Assembly: GCF_036898465.1 (NCBI RefSeq)
Contig: NZ_JARUMJ010000001.1
Span: 930,001 to 994,000, forward strand
DNA: 64,000 nt
DNA from: Streptomyces sp. B21-105
GTDB lineage: Bacteria > Actinomycetota > Actinomycetes > Streptomycetales > Streptomycetaceae
Reading direction: 5' to 3'
The notes under the pieces: model-generated
Told to the model about the DNA's origin: nothing
Databases searched by the model: none
Seen by the model: only the letters and a program-made list of their open reading frames with translations
Shown here: positions 36,211 to 43,944 of the stretch, piece after piece
Layout: the number at the start of each line of letters is the position of its first letter
Position numbering within the stretch: the first letter of the stretch is position 1
Position numbers and translations under genes: made by a program

Positions 36211-37032
36211 GTGGTGAGCGCGGCAACCTGTTTCGTAATAATCAGCAATACGGTGGATGACGCGTTCGAGGATCTGGTTCTCGGCCTGCGAGCGTTCTGC
36301 CCGGAAGCCGACATCGCATGGTACAACTCAGGAACTCGGCGTGATACCCCCTTCGGACTTCGCCGCGTTTCGTGCGATCGACCACTGAAATACATGAAGA
36401 TAACTCCCTGCTTTTTCGACATCTTCGAATGGTCGATCAGCCAGAACTACGACCAGGTCATCAATCTTGAAACAGACATGGTTTTCATCCGGCCCGGCTT
36501 TCTGGAGTTCATCGCACAGCAAATGAAGGAGGTCGATTATGTTGCTCCAGGATTGCGGCGTAATATCCCGCCCGTATCCCTATGGCCTGCGTACCGAACT
36601 CTGTCCAGTGAACGCGCGGAGCTTTCCGCGATCCTTGGAACCGACCATCTGAATCGCTGCTTCAGCCCCTCGCAAATCTTCGGACGCGGGTACGTTTCAG
36701 CGTTACTCTCAAGCGGCAATTATGCGCGGATAAGGTCTTTCGTGGAACGAAATCAACAACCTGGACGGTCGTGGACGCTGCAAGAACTAATCCTTCCGTC
36801 GCTTGCCGACAGTGTAGGCGCCACTTCCCGCCCCTATCCTCTTCGCATGGCCACGTTTAACCGCTATCGACCGTTTCAGGCGCCGATCGATCTCGAGATT
36901 GCGCAAACCGTCTCTGATGCCTTTTTCCTTCACCCGGTCCGCCGCGCGGGTGACGACCCGGTGCGGCGCCACGCGAGGAATCTTGCGCATCGCGCTTTAA
37001 CGGAATCAGGTCAACCTGCGGAGACGAATTAA
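36211..37032 (+). CDS. Glycosyltransferase-like (GT-A) protein
   Basis: 273 residues from tandem GTG codons, with GAAGGACGG upstream. The N-terminal strand CFVIISNTVDDAFEDLVLGL and the acidic strand end QVINLETDMVFIRPGFLEFI resemble a GT-A nucleotide-sugar site (ETDM in place of DxD). Then come KYMKITPCFFDIFEW and a C-terminal helical region. The gene contains TTA codons and is lower in GC than the backbone. It could add the second sugar or act in cell-envelope modification. Confidence in the fold is moderate and in the substrate none. Confidence 0.5.
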   Translation: MVSAATCFVIISNTVDDAFEDLVLGLRAFCPEADIAWYNSGTRRDTPFGLRRVSCDRPLKYMKITPCFFDIFEWSISQNYDQVINLETDMVFIRPGFLEFIAQQMKEVDYVAPGLRRNIPPVSLWPAYRTLSSERAELSAILGTDHLNRCFSPSQIFGRGYVSALLSSGNYARIRSFVERNQQPGRSWTLQELILPSLADSVGATSRPYPLRMATFNRYRPFQAPIDLEIAQTVSDAFFLHPVRRAGDDPVRRHARNLAHRALTESGQPAETN

Positions 37033-37049
37033 CGATAGGAGTAAAGGGA

Positions 37050-37736
37050 ATGGCGTCTGCTAGCAATAGTGAAGCATCCAACAGAGTCGGCGACGGAACG
37101 TTGACGCAGTCCAGTGCAATTCAAGCGGCGCAACTTGGAGAGTCACTCAGGGGCGCTGATCTTAGCGGTATGGATCTCAGCGGAGCGAGCTTCGCTGAAT
37201 CCATGCTACGCGGAGCGAGTATGGTCGAGGCGGCGCTCATCGGTACGAATCTGCGCAGCGCCAATCTATCCGGAGCCTTCCTTGCTGCCACCGATCTGCG
37301 CAATGCAGATCTGAGCATGTCTTTTCTGGGCGGCGCCTTTCTGGGTTGGACACTGCTCCGGGAGGCAGACCTGAGTGGCGCATACCTGCGCGGAGCGGAC
37401 CTGCGCGAGGCGAATCTGAGCGGAGCCTTCCTCAATGGTGCCGATATGGCGGGCGTATTTCTCGGTGACGCCACCTTAGAGAACGCCGATCTGCGGCGCG
37501 CGAACCTGGACGGTGCCGACCTGCGAGAGGCGGACCTGAGCGGCGCCGTCCTTCAAGGGGCCAGCATGCGGGGCACGATGCTGGCAGAGGCGAGGTGGAC
37601 CTCGGAAACCCGATGGCCGGACGGCGAAGATGATGCGATACGGAGGATGTCTCGGGAAGAGTCTCCCGGCAAGTTCGTCATCAATACGGACGCCTCCTCG
37701 CGTGACACCATACGGATTCAGCATCCGCCGTCCTAA
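37050..37736 (+). CDS. Pentapeptide-repeat protein
   Basis: 228 residues; AGGAGTAAAGGGA precedes the ATG. From about residue 30 to 180 the sequence is built of A(D/N)LSG-type five-residue repeats (for example LRGADLSGMDLSG and LREADLSGAYLRG), about 28-30 units, forming a right-handed quadrilateral helix. A 45-residue non-repeat tail follows. Known members in antibiotic loci (AlbG-like, McbG, MfpA/Qnr-like) mimic DNA and protect gyrase. Others have no known role. As the last cargo gene it is a candidate for self-resistance. It has a TTA codon at about 37479. The 287 nt after it up to 38023 holds no gene I can support. Confidence 0.85.
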   Translation: MASASNSEASNRVGDGTLTQSSAIQAAQLGESLRGADLSGMDLSGASFAESMLRGASMVEAALIGTNLRSANLSGAFLAATDLRNADLSMSFLGGAFLGWTLLREADLSGAYLRGADLREANLSGAFLNGADMAGVFLGDATLENADLRRANLDGADLREADLSGAVLQGASMRGTMLAEARWTSETRWPDGEDDAIRRMSREESPGKFVINTDASSRDTIRIQHPPS

Positions 37737-38023
37737 CGACCTTGTGCCTGGAGGGCTCCCGGCTCCTTCTCCACGCCAGCCTCGCTCGTCCTGCAGGTGC
37801 GGACCGAGGCCGAGCTCGCCGACGGGCCCAGTGCTGGAGATTGGCACTGGCTCCTACACTCAACTCGCCTGCGAGTACCTCGGCTCCGCCAACCTCACCT
37901 CAATCGCGGCCGCCCGCCCAGGCCGGGAAGCCTTGGGCCCGTGTGCGTACGGCGGTGGGCTCGGCGGGCGACATCTGCCGCACCCGTGTCCGGTCTGCCG
38001 CTTCCCTGCCCTTCACTTCAGCG

Positions 38024-38521
38024 TCAGCTGCACGACCCGTACGGCGCCGTACCCGGTCGTGCTGCAGGAAGTCGGCGGACGTTGCTGACGGCTGTGGCTT
38101 GTTCCCGTAGACGCTCGATCTCCAGGTGCTGGGCGGCAATCTGAGAGAGGGCACGTCGCTTGAATTCCTTGAGCGCCTCCAACTCGGCATCCCGTTGATC
38201 CAGGCGGGACTTGAGAGCGGTGTTGGCCTCCTTGAGCCTCTCGATCTGCGAAGCCCGGGGATCAGGGATCGTCCCGGCATCCCGTAGGGCGGTCAGGCGT
38301 CGTTCGAACTCCTGGGCCAAGTGCTGATACGGCCCTGGCCGGGCGGAGCCGTCGCGGTTCTTCTTGGCGTAGAAGGCGGTGCGGGGTACCCCGGCCTCGC
38401 TCGCCAGCGTCCGCAGGTCGCACTTGCCGCCGGGTGGCAGGTCGCCACGCAGCAGACGATCCATCGCCGCTCGGATCGCCTCCTCGTTGCGGGTTCGGGT
38501 GTCCTCACTGATGCGTCCCAT
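38024..38521 (-). CDS. TnpC-like HTH/coiled-coil accessory protein
   Basis: 165 residues. The N-terminal half contains NEEAIRAAMDRLLRGDLPPGG followed by LRTLASEAGVPRTAFYAKK, a helix-turn-helix. Residues about 90-145 are a heptad-rich coiled coil (ASQIERLKEANTALKSRLDQ, then EALKEFKRRALSQIA). This layout matches small third proteins of Tn554-type modules (TnpC; DUF6262-like). It lies 1 nt after the third recombinase, in the same operon. It probably assists DNA binding or orientation choice. Confidence 0.65.
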   Translation of the reverse strand: MGRISEDTRTRNEEAIRAAMDRLLRGDLPPGGKCDLRTLASEAGVPRTAFYAKKNRDGSARPGPYQHLAQEFERRLTALRDAGTIPDPRASQIERLKEANTALKSRLDQRDAELEALKEFKRRALSQIAAQHLEIERLREQATAVSNVRRLPAARPGTAPYGSCS

Positions 38522-38522
38522 G

Positions 38523-40703
38523 TCATGCTGCCGTTCCGGTCGCGGCGTCGATCTCGGCCAACACCCGCAGGTCGCGGTCGAGTTCCTTCTGCAGGCGGGC
38601 TTTCTCGTCCTTCTGCCCGCGTCCGATCTTGCCGATGAACACCTTCTTGTTCTCCGCGCTGGAGGCCCATACCGGCCGGTGTGAGCTGTGGTGGGTGGCC
38701 TGCGGGCAGCGGGCCGAGTCGCACATGCCGACCAGCGGCTTGTCCGCTTTCGGTGTGCCGGCCAGGAGCAGGCACAGCGCTCTGGAGGGGTCTGCGAACC
38801 AGCAGTAGTTCGCGATTCCCAGGTGCAGGGTCTTCGCCCGGCGGGCCAGGAGTTGGATCACCTCCTCGTCCCCGGGACGGGTACCGGGTGACGAAGCCTG
38901 CATCGCGAGGATCTCCTCATCGACGGATTTGAAGTGGTCAACCAGATCGCGGGCACCAGGCCCGGCAGGACGGATCCCGTTCTGGTAGTCGCGAAACGCC
39001 GCCAGGGTAAGGTTCTTGTTGCGGGCCTGCTCCTCCGCGCTGACCTCCGCCATGAACTTGGCCTGGGAGCCGCCAGGGCTGGCGGCGTAGCCCTCGGTCG
39101 TGACGATCGAGACGTGCTTGAGGTGGATCTTGGCGGCCAGCAGGCCGCCGGGCCGGTGTGCGAGTGCCACGGCCAGGGTGCGGCGGGTGATGCGCATATT
39201 GATCTTATCCTCAGGAATCTGCTCCAGGCCCAGGCGCTGCCCCTCGGGGCCGTTGACCCACCGGCGCAGCTTGGCGCAGCGGTTGGCCATCGCGGTGCGG
39301 CCGAAGACATGCTTGGTGGGCCGGCGGGGGTCAACCAGTTGCACGGCGAGGGCAACTGCGTCATAGGCGGGGGCCACGGTGACCCACTCTTCCCACACTC
39401 CGCCCAGTTTCTCCTGGCCCTTGATCAGCTTGGTCCGCAGGCGGTAGCGCAGGCGTCCGGCGCCGAGGTCCTGCGGGGGCACGCACGCGTCGAGCGGCAT
39501 CGCCGCCAGCTCGCTGTTGCGTATGCCGGTGAGCAGGGCGACGACGACCTGGCAGGCGGTGCGGACCCGCTCCACCATGTGGCCCGCTTCTTCGGCCGTG
39601 GCGAAGCCCTCGGTCCACGGGACTGTTCCAGTGCCGTCGGCGCGGTCCACCTGGGCGGCGTTCCACGCCCATCTCGGCCGCAGTCCCACCGCTGCCAGGG
39701 TCTGTTCCAGCAGGGGCCGCAGCGGGGGCAGGTACTGGTAGGCGAAGGACGTTATCCCCGCTTCCCGGGCGATGGAAAGCACGTTCACCGCGAGCAGGGG
39801 GTCTTCGGCGGACCAGCCCTCGTCGGTCCGCGCGGCGTACTCCTTGGCGCCGACCGGCTCCAGGGGGACGCCCTGGTCGAGGTGGGTGCGTATGGCCGCT
39901 TCCAGGCGCTCCAGTTGGGTGCCTTCGCTCTTCCATGGCGCCCCGTCGTCGTACTGCCGCACGGTATGGATCAGTTTGAGCATGTGGGGACCGAGTGTCT
40001 GCACGATGTACAGGGCGGCGGCCAGCCAGGGCCGCAGTGCTTCGTCACGCAGCGGCTGGGCGATGTTCTCTCCGGCCCGCTTGCAGCCCGCGACCTCGTA
40101 GGGGCTTCGGCCGGCCCATGGGACGAACCCTTCGGCGAAGCGGTCCGTGGTGAACAGGTCGCTGTAGAAGGCAGGTTCCTGCACGACCTGGGCCGCGGCC
40201 ATGCGTGTGCTCTGTCCGGACGGGCGCAACGGCCCTCGGTGCCTGCCCCGGGTATGCCTACGGGACTCGTAGAAACCCCCGCAGTGCTGCTGTGTCACGT
40301 CCTCCAGGGAAGTGACGCCGCGCTCGGTGAGCCAGTGGAACCACCGCATGAGCTCGGCAAGGCGGTTCCTGCATGTATCGAAGTGGAGCGGGATGCGGAA
40401 CGCGCTGGGCAGGTGCCGCACCGCCTCGTGCCCGGGGGCCATGCGCGCGAACATGTACTCCTGGGCAAGGGTCCGCCACTTCGGGCTGTGGATACTGGTG
40501 AAGTCCAGTCGGGCCTGGGCTGGCTGCAGGTGGGCGGGCAAGTCCTCCAGATCGGCGAAGTCCCAGATCAACTGGCCGACCAGCGGCCGGATCCCGCCCG
40601 GACGAACCGCCAGACCCACGGCCTGGCAGATGTCGACGTCCGCCAGCGGACTGGCGTGATGGCGCCCCTGGGCCAGGGCGGTGGTTGTGATGCGGCTCAT
40701 CAT
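38523..40703 (-). CDS. Tyrosine recombinase 3 (large, C-terminal extension)
   Basis: 726 residues. Catalytic elements: Arg in LLTGIRNSELAAM, Lys in LIKGQEK, the RITRRTLAVALAHR segment (second Arg; His replaced), and H...Y in IHLKHVSIVTTEGYAA. The first 380 residues are an N-terminal DNA-binding/core domain. The last 200 contain a Cys/His cluster (CDSARCPQATHH) and a charged helical tail. The start overlaps the stop of recombinase 2 by 4 nt. Large size and a C-terminal Cys motif are like TnpB of Tn554. Confidence 0.78.
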   Translation of the reverse strand: MMSRITTTALAQGRHHASPLADVDICQAVGLAVRPGGIRPLVGQLIWDFADLEDLPAHLQPAQARLDFTSIHSPKWRTLAQEYMFARMAPGHEAVRHLPSAFRIPLHFDTCRNRLAELMRWFHWLTERGVTSLEDVTQQHCGGFYESRRHTRGRHRGPLRPSGQSTRMAAAQVVQEPAFYSDLFTTDRFAEGFVPWAGRSPYEVAGCKRAGENIAQPLRDEALRPWLAAALYIVQTLGPHMLKLIHTVRQYDDGAPWKSEGTQLERLEAAIRTHLDQGVPLEPVGAKEYAARTDEGWSAEDPLLAVNVLSIAREAGITSFAYQYLPPLRPLLEQTLAAVGLRPRWAWNAAQVDRADGTGTVPWTEGFATAEEAGHMVERVRTACQVVVALLTGIRNSELAAMPLDACVPPQDLGAGRLRYRLRTKLIKGQEKLGGVWEEWVTVAPAYDAVALAVQLVDPRRPTKHVFGRTAMANRCAKLRRWVNGPEGQRLGLEQIPEDKINMRITRRTLAVALAHRPGGLLAAKIHLKHVSIVTTEGYAASPGGSQAKFMAEVSAEEQARNKNLTLAAFRDYQNGIRPAGPGARDLVDHFKSVDEEILAMQASSPGTRPGDEEVIQLLARRAKTLHLGIANYCWFADPSRALCLLLAGTPKADKPLVGMCDSARCPQATHHSSHRPVWASSAENKKVFIGKIGRGQKDEKARLQKELDRDLRVLAEIDAATGTAA

Positions 40704-42469
40704 CGCGTCGTCTCTTCCGGTCGCAGGGGCAACTCATCGTCGGTATCAGTCACTTGAGCTGCGGCCTCCAGTAGCGTCGCGGAGGGGAAGTGGACGTCGG
40801 GGGCGAGAATCTCGGCTACCCGCTGGTCGTACGGGCCGAAATTCCGCATGAACTCCACGGCAGTCCTCTGGTCCCACTGGCGGGCGAAGAACGCTCGCAG
40901 GCGCATCAGGTTCGGCAGGTGCCGGGGAGTGAACAGCGCCAGCGGGCAGAGCAGGCAGACCCAAGGACGGGCGGGACACGGCTTGCCCTTGGGCCCGTGC
41001 AGTCCCGACAGGTGGTCGCCGCAGGCGGCGCTGAAGACATCCCGTTCCCCGTGGACCAGCTCGGCGAGCGCCGTGTCGTCCAGTCCGAGAGCGGCGACCT
41101 GCTCGGGGTAATCCCGCACCAGGGTTGCGGCGTCCTCGGTGGCAAGCACCATCGGCGGCTCGGCCTTGCGCAGCATGTCGTTCTGCGCCTCGACGATGAT
41201 CTCCTCGACCAGGGCCTGCTGTTCGGGTGTGCCGGCGCCGAGGTAGTGGTCGGCTTCGACCTGCGGGCTGCGGTTGGGATCCAGCGTCGCGCGTCGGCTG
41301 CCCGCCCATGCGCGGCGGTCCCGCATCGAGTCATAGGTCGTCCGGATCCGGTGCAGGTGCAGTTGCAGCGGGCCGCCGCCGTCGGCCAGGAGCCCTTGCG
41401 AAAGGATCCATTTCTGGCTCGTCTCGTTGCTGGTCGCCGTGGTCACCCAGTGGTGCACGCCGCGGGGTACGTAGCGCACCCACAAGGCGTCGCGCATGTG
41501 CGCCGGAGCGAACTTCCGGGTCAGAGAGGAGTGGTCCAGCCACTGCTCGAGCAGCCGGCTGGCCCGCTTCGTCAGAGTCCGGCTCTCCTCCGCCGTGCGG
41601 CCCTTGATGTAGGAGAGCAGGACGGTCGACTCGCCGGCCCAGTCCACATCACCCAGCCCGAGGTCGTCCAAGCCGTCGGGCACGATGCCGGTATAGATGC
41701 CCAACAACAGCCGGTAGGCCAGCACAGTGGAGGCGTCAGGGAACAGCAGCGCCGAGACGGCGACCTTGCGGTACGGGAACCGCCTCTCCGGCAGGCCGGA
41801 GAAGTGGCCCGGCGACCAGTCGGCGTACGGCGTCGCCTCCACCGGTCCAAACTGCGCATAGGCCCAGTACACGTTGGCCTCGCTCCATCCGCCCTTGAGC
41901 GGATCCTGTCCGTCTTCAGCGGCTCTCCTTGCTCTGCGGAAGGCGGAGTACGAATCCGTGACGACCATCTCGCATGCCTTGGCGAGCCGGGCCCACTCGC
42001 TCTCGGTGTACGGAGCGAGCGTGTTCTCGGACTGGCGCTGGACCTGGAAATGGCGGCCGTCCACCATTTCCCGAACATCCGCTTTCAGTAGTCCTTTGAG
42101 ATCGTCGGCGCGGGCGAGCATCCGTCGGCTGAGAGACTCCAGTGCGGCACGGTGGGCACCTCGCAGCCAGTGTTGGGCCAGGTGAGCACGCGTCAACTCG
42201 GCTGCGCCGCCGGTAAAGCCCTGGTCGGCCAGATCGTTGGTCAGTGCGCGGATCGCCGCGGTGTAGTCGTTGAGTGTGCGCTTCGCGTCGATGTCGCCGT
42301 GCGGGTGTACGAGATCGGCGAGCCCCAGCAGCATGTCCTGAGCGAGGGCAGGGTTCCGCGTGGCGTAGGTCTTGCCGCCCGCCGTGACGTTCACCATCAT
42401 TGACACGCTCGTCCCGTCGCTGAAGACGGCGGCGACGCCCAGTGGGTCCTCGAGTACGGTGGCAGGCAT
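40700..42469 (-). CDS. Tyrosine recombinase-like protein 2 (degenerate catalytic residues)
   Basis: 589 residues. The fold is suggested by LLLGIYTGIVPDGLDDL, where the first catalytic Arg position reads Val/Pro, then YIKGRTAEES (Lys), LHLHRIRTTYDSM (H-x-x-R) and EADHYLGAG (His and possible Tyr). A C-terminal Cys cluster (CPARPWVCLLCPL) may bind zinc. Loss of the first arginine suggests a structural or regulatory partner, or an atypical catalyst. Overlaps both neighbours by 1-4 nt, so expression of the three recombinases is coupled. Confidence 0.65.
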   Translation of the reverse strand: MPATVLEDPLGVAAVFSDGTSVSMMVNVTAGGKTYATRNPALAQDMLLGLADLVHPHGDIDAKRTLNDYTAAIRALTNDLADQGFTGGAAELTRAHLAQHWLRGAHRAALESLSRRMLARADDLKGLLKADVREMVDGRHFQVQRQSENTLAPYTESEWARLAKACEMVVTDSYSAFRRARRAAEDGQDPLKGGWSEANVYWAYAQFGPVEATPYADWSPGHFSGLPERRFPYRKVAVSALLFPDASTVLAYRLLLGIYTGIVPDGLDDLGLGDVDWAGESTVLLSYIKGRTAEESRTLTKRASRLLEQWLDHSSLTRKFAPAHMRDALWVRYVPRGVHHWVTTATSNETSQKWILSQGLLADGGGPLQLHLHRIRTTYDSMRDRRAWAGSRRATLDPNRSPQVEADHYLGAGTPEQQALVEEIIVEAQNDMLRKAEPPMVLATEDAATLVRDYPEQVAALGLDDTALAELVHGERDVFSAACGDHLSGLHGPKGKPCPARPWVCLLCPLALFTPRHLPNLMRLRAFFARQWDQRTAVEFMRNFGPYDQRVAEILAPDVHFPSATLLEAAAQVTDTDDELPLRPEETTR

Positions 42470-43944
42470 CAGATGTCCTCGCTGTCGTCGTCTTCGTCGT
42501 CGAACTCCGCTTCGGCCTCGCGGACGGCCGACGCTGGCAAGAGCCCGGTGGTCTCGCCGACCCGCCGGTGCAGTTCGGCGAAGATTCGGGTCGTATCCAG
42601 GCGATTGAGATAGACTTCCGTGGTCAGGACACTGGAGTGTCCGAGAAGGTCGCGCAGGACCAGCAGCGGCTCGGTGGTCTTGAGATACAACGCCAGTCCG
42701 GCGTCGTCATCACCGTCCTTGACCAGGCGTGCGGCCCGCTCGTAGTAGCCGCGTACCAGCTTGGCCATGGTCTGCATGGCGAAGGTGTGGCGCCCGCGGT
42801 GGGGTGTGACATGAGGGAATCGCGGTTCGTAGCGTTCACGGATCCGGTCCGATGCGCGCTCGAACACGGTGTTCCAGTCGGTGAACGGGCGCCCCGGGCC
42901 GCACACGGAGAGCAGCATCGACCCACCGCCGGGCGCGACAAGCCGACGGCGTTCAGGCGGGCCCAGCGTTTCCCAGGTGGTCCAGGTGCCGTTGACCCTG
43001 CCGCCCAGGGCCGTCGCCTCGGTCACAACGAGCGGTTCGCCCCAGCGCCGCGGCGGCATCCAGGTCGACCCCTGAACTGCTGCGGCCCGCTCGAACTCCA
43101 GGTAGTTGTGCAGCTCAGCCAGCGCGTCGTAGTTGATCCATGCGTTTCGGAACTTGCTGCCCTTGGTGATGCCCTCTGGCAGCGGGATAAGCACTGGCAC
43201 CTCGCTGCGGCGGCTGGGCAACTTCGGTACCTCGCAGGCCAGAAGGTAGGAGAATTCTTGCTTGCGCGGCCCAGAGGCGAAGACGAACCGGCCAACCGCC
43301 GCGTTGCGGGCCATCTCGCGGCCGCGGTAGCCGCGTTCCACCGATCCATCGGGCTGCAGCCGGGCCAGGCCCTTGTGGAACAGGTCGGCGAACTCGTCTT
43401 CCAGATACTTGATGGTCACGTGGGGCTTCGGCTGGCGGCGCCGCGCGGAGTTCCGGCGGACCTCCCGCCGCTGCCCGGAGAAGACGGCCGTGGCCTGCCG
43501 GTAGGTGAACGGCAGGGACGTGGTGTAGCCGTTCTCGATCGCCCAGGCGTAGAAGATGCTGAGCATGGTCATGTGCTGGTTCCAGGTGGTGACCCTGAAC
43601 CTCTGCCTGCCGCTGATGGGGCCTTGCGAGCGGTAGACCGCGTAGGCGCTCAGCAGGGCCTTGAGCCGCTCACGACTGTCGAAGAGGCCGACCCCGTGTT
43701 CTTCTCCGAACTCCGACCACTGGCGTACGGCGCCGACATACGATGTCCAGGAGTTCGCTGCGGGGCATCCGTTGGTCGGAAGCTCGCAGGCCCACCGGTT
43801 CACGATCGCTGAGGTACGCAAGCCGTGCTCGTCTTCAAACCGAAGGTCGTCATCGAAGACGAGCACCATCCCCTCAGGAATGACCGGCTTGAACTCCAAG
43901 CCCCAACTTTCCCAGCCCTCTGATGAGTAGAACGCCTGTTCCAT
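42469..43944 (-). CDS. Tyrosine recombinase 1
   Basis: 491 residues from the ATG at 43944; a TTG at 43962 is an in-frame alternative. The catalytic set is complete: Arg in FASGPRKQEFS, Lys in ITKGSKFR, HRGR in VTPHRGRHTFA, His in LLGHSS and Tyr in TTEVYLNRL. A SAM-like N-terminal domain (about 60-160) precedes. An acidic tail (DDEDDDSEDI) ends the protein. The gene begins about 105 bp from the right edge, and the inner right-end box (43961-43970) sits immediately upstream, so the recombinase may repress its own promoter. Confidence 0.85.
   Translation of the reverse strand: MEQAFYSSEGWESWGLEFKPVIPEGMVLVFDDDLRFEDEHGLRTSAIVNRWACELPTNGCPAANSWTSYVGAVRQWSEFGEEHGVGLFDSRERLKALLSAYAVYRSQGPISGRQRFRVTTWNQHMTMLSIFYAWAIENGYTTSLPFTYRQATAVFSGQRREVRRNSARRRQPKPHVTIKYLEDEFADLFHKGLARLQPDGSVERGYRGREMARNAAVGRFVFASGPRKQEFSYLLACEVPKLPSRRSEVPVLIPLPEGITKGSKFRNAWINYDALAELHNYLEFERAAAVQGSTWMPPRRWGEPLVVTEATALGGRVNGTWTTWETLGPPERRRLVAPGGGSMLLSVCGPGRPFTDWNTVFERASDRIRERYEPRFPHVTPHRGRHTFAMQTMAKLVRGYYERAARLVKDGDDDAGLALYLKTTEPLLVLRDLLGHSSVLTTEVYLNRLDTTRIFAELHRRVGETTGLLPASAVREAEAEFDDEDDDSEDI

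Noticed and set aside
38934..40757. 607-codon plus-strand ORF
   Set aside because: Antisense to the recombinase 3 gene, which has readable catalytic motifs; low-complexity Gly/Val/Arg composition typical of shadows.
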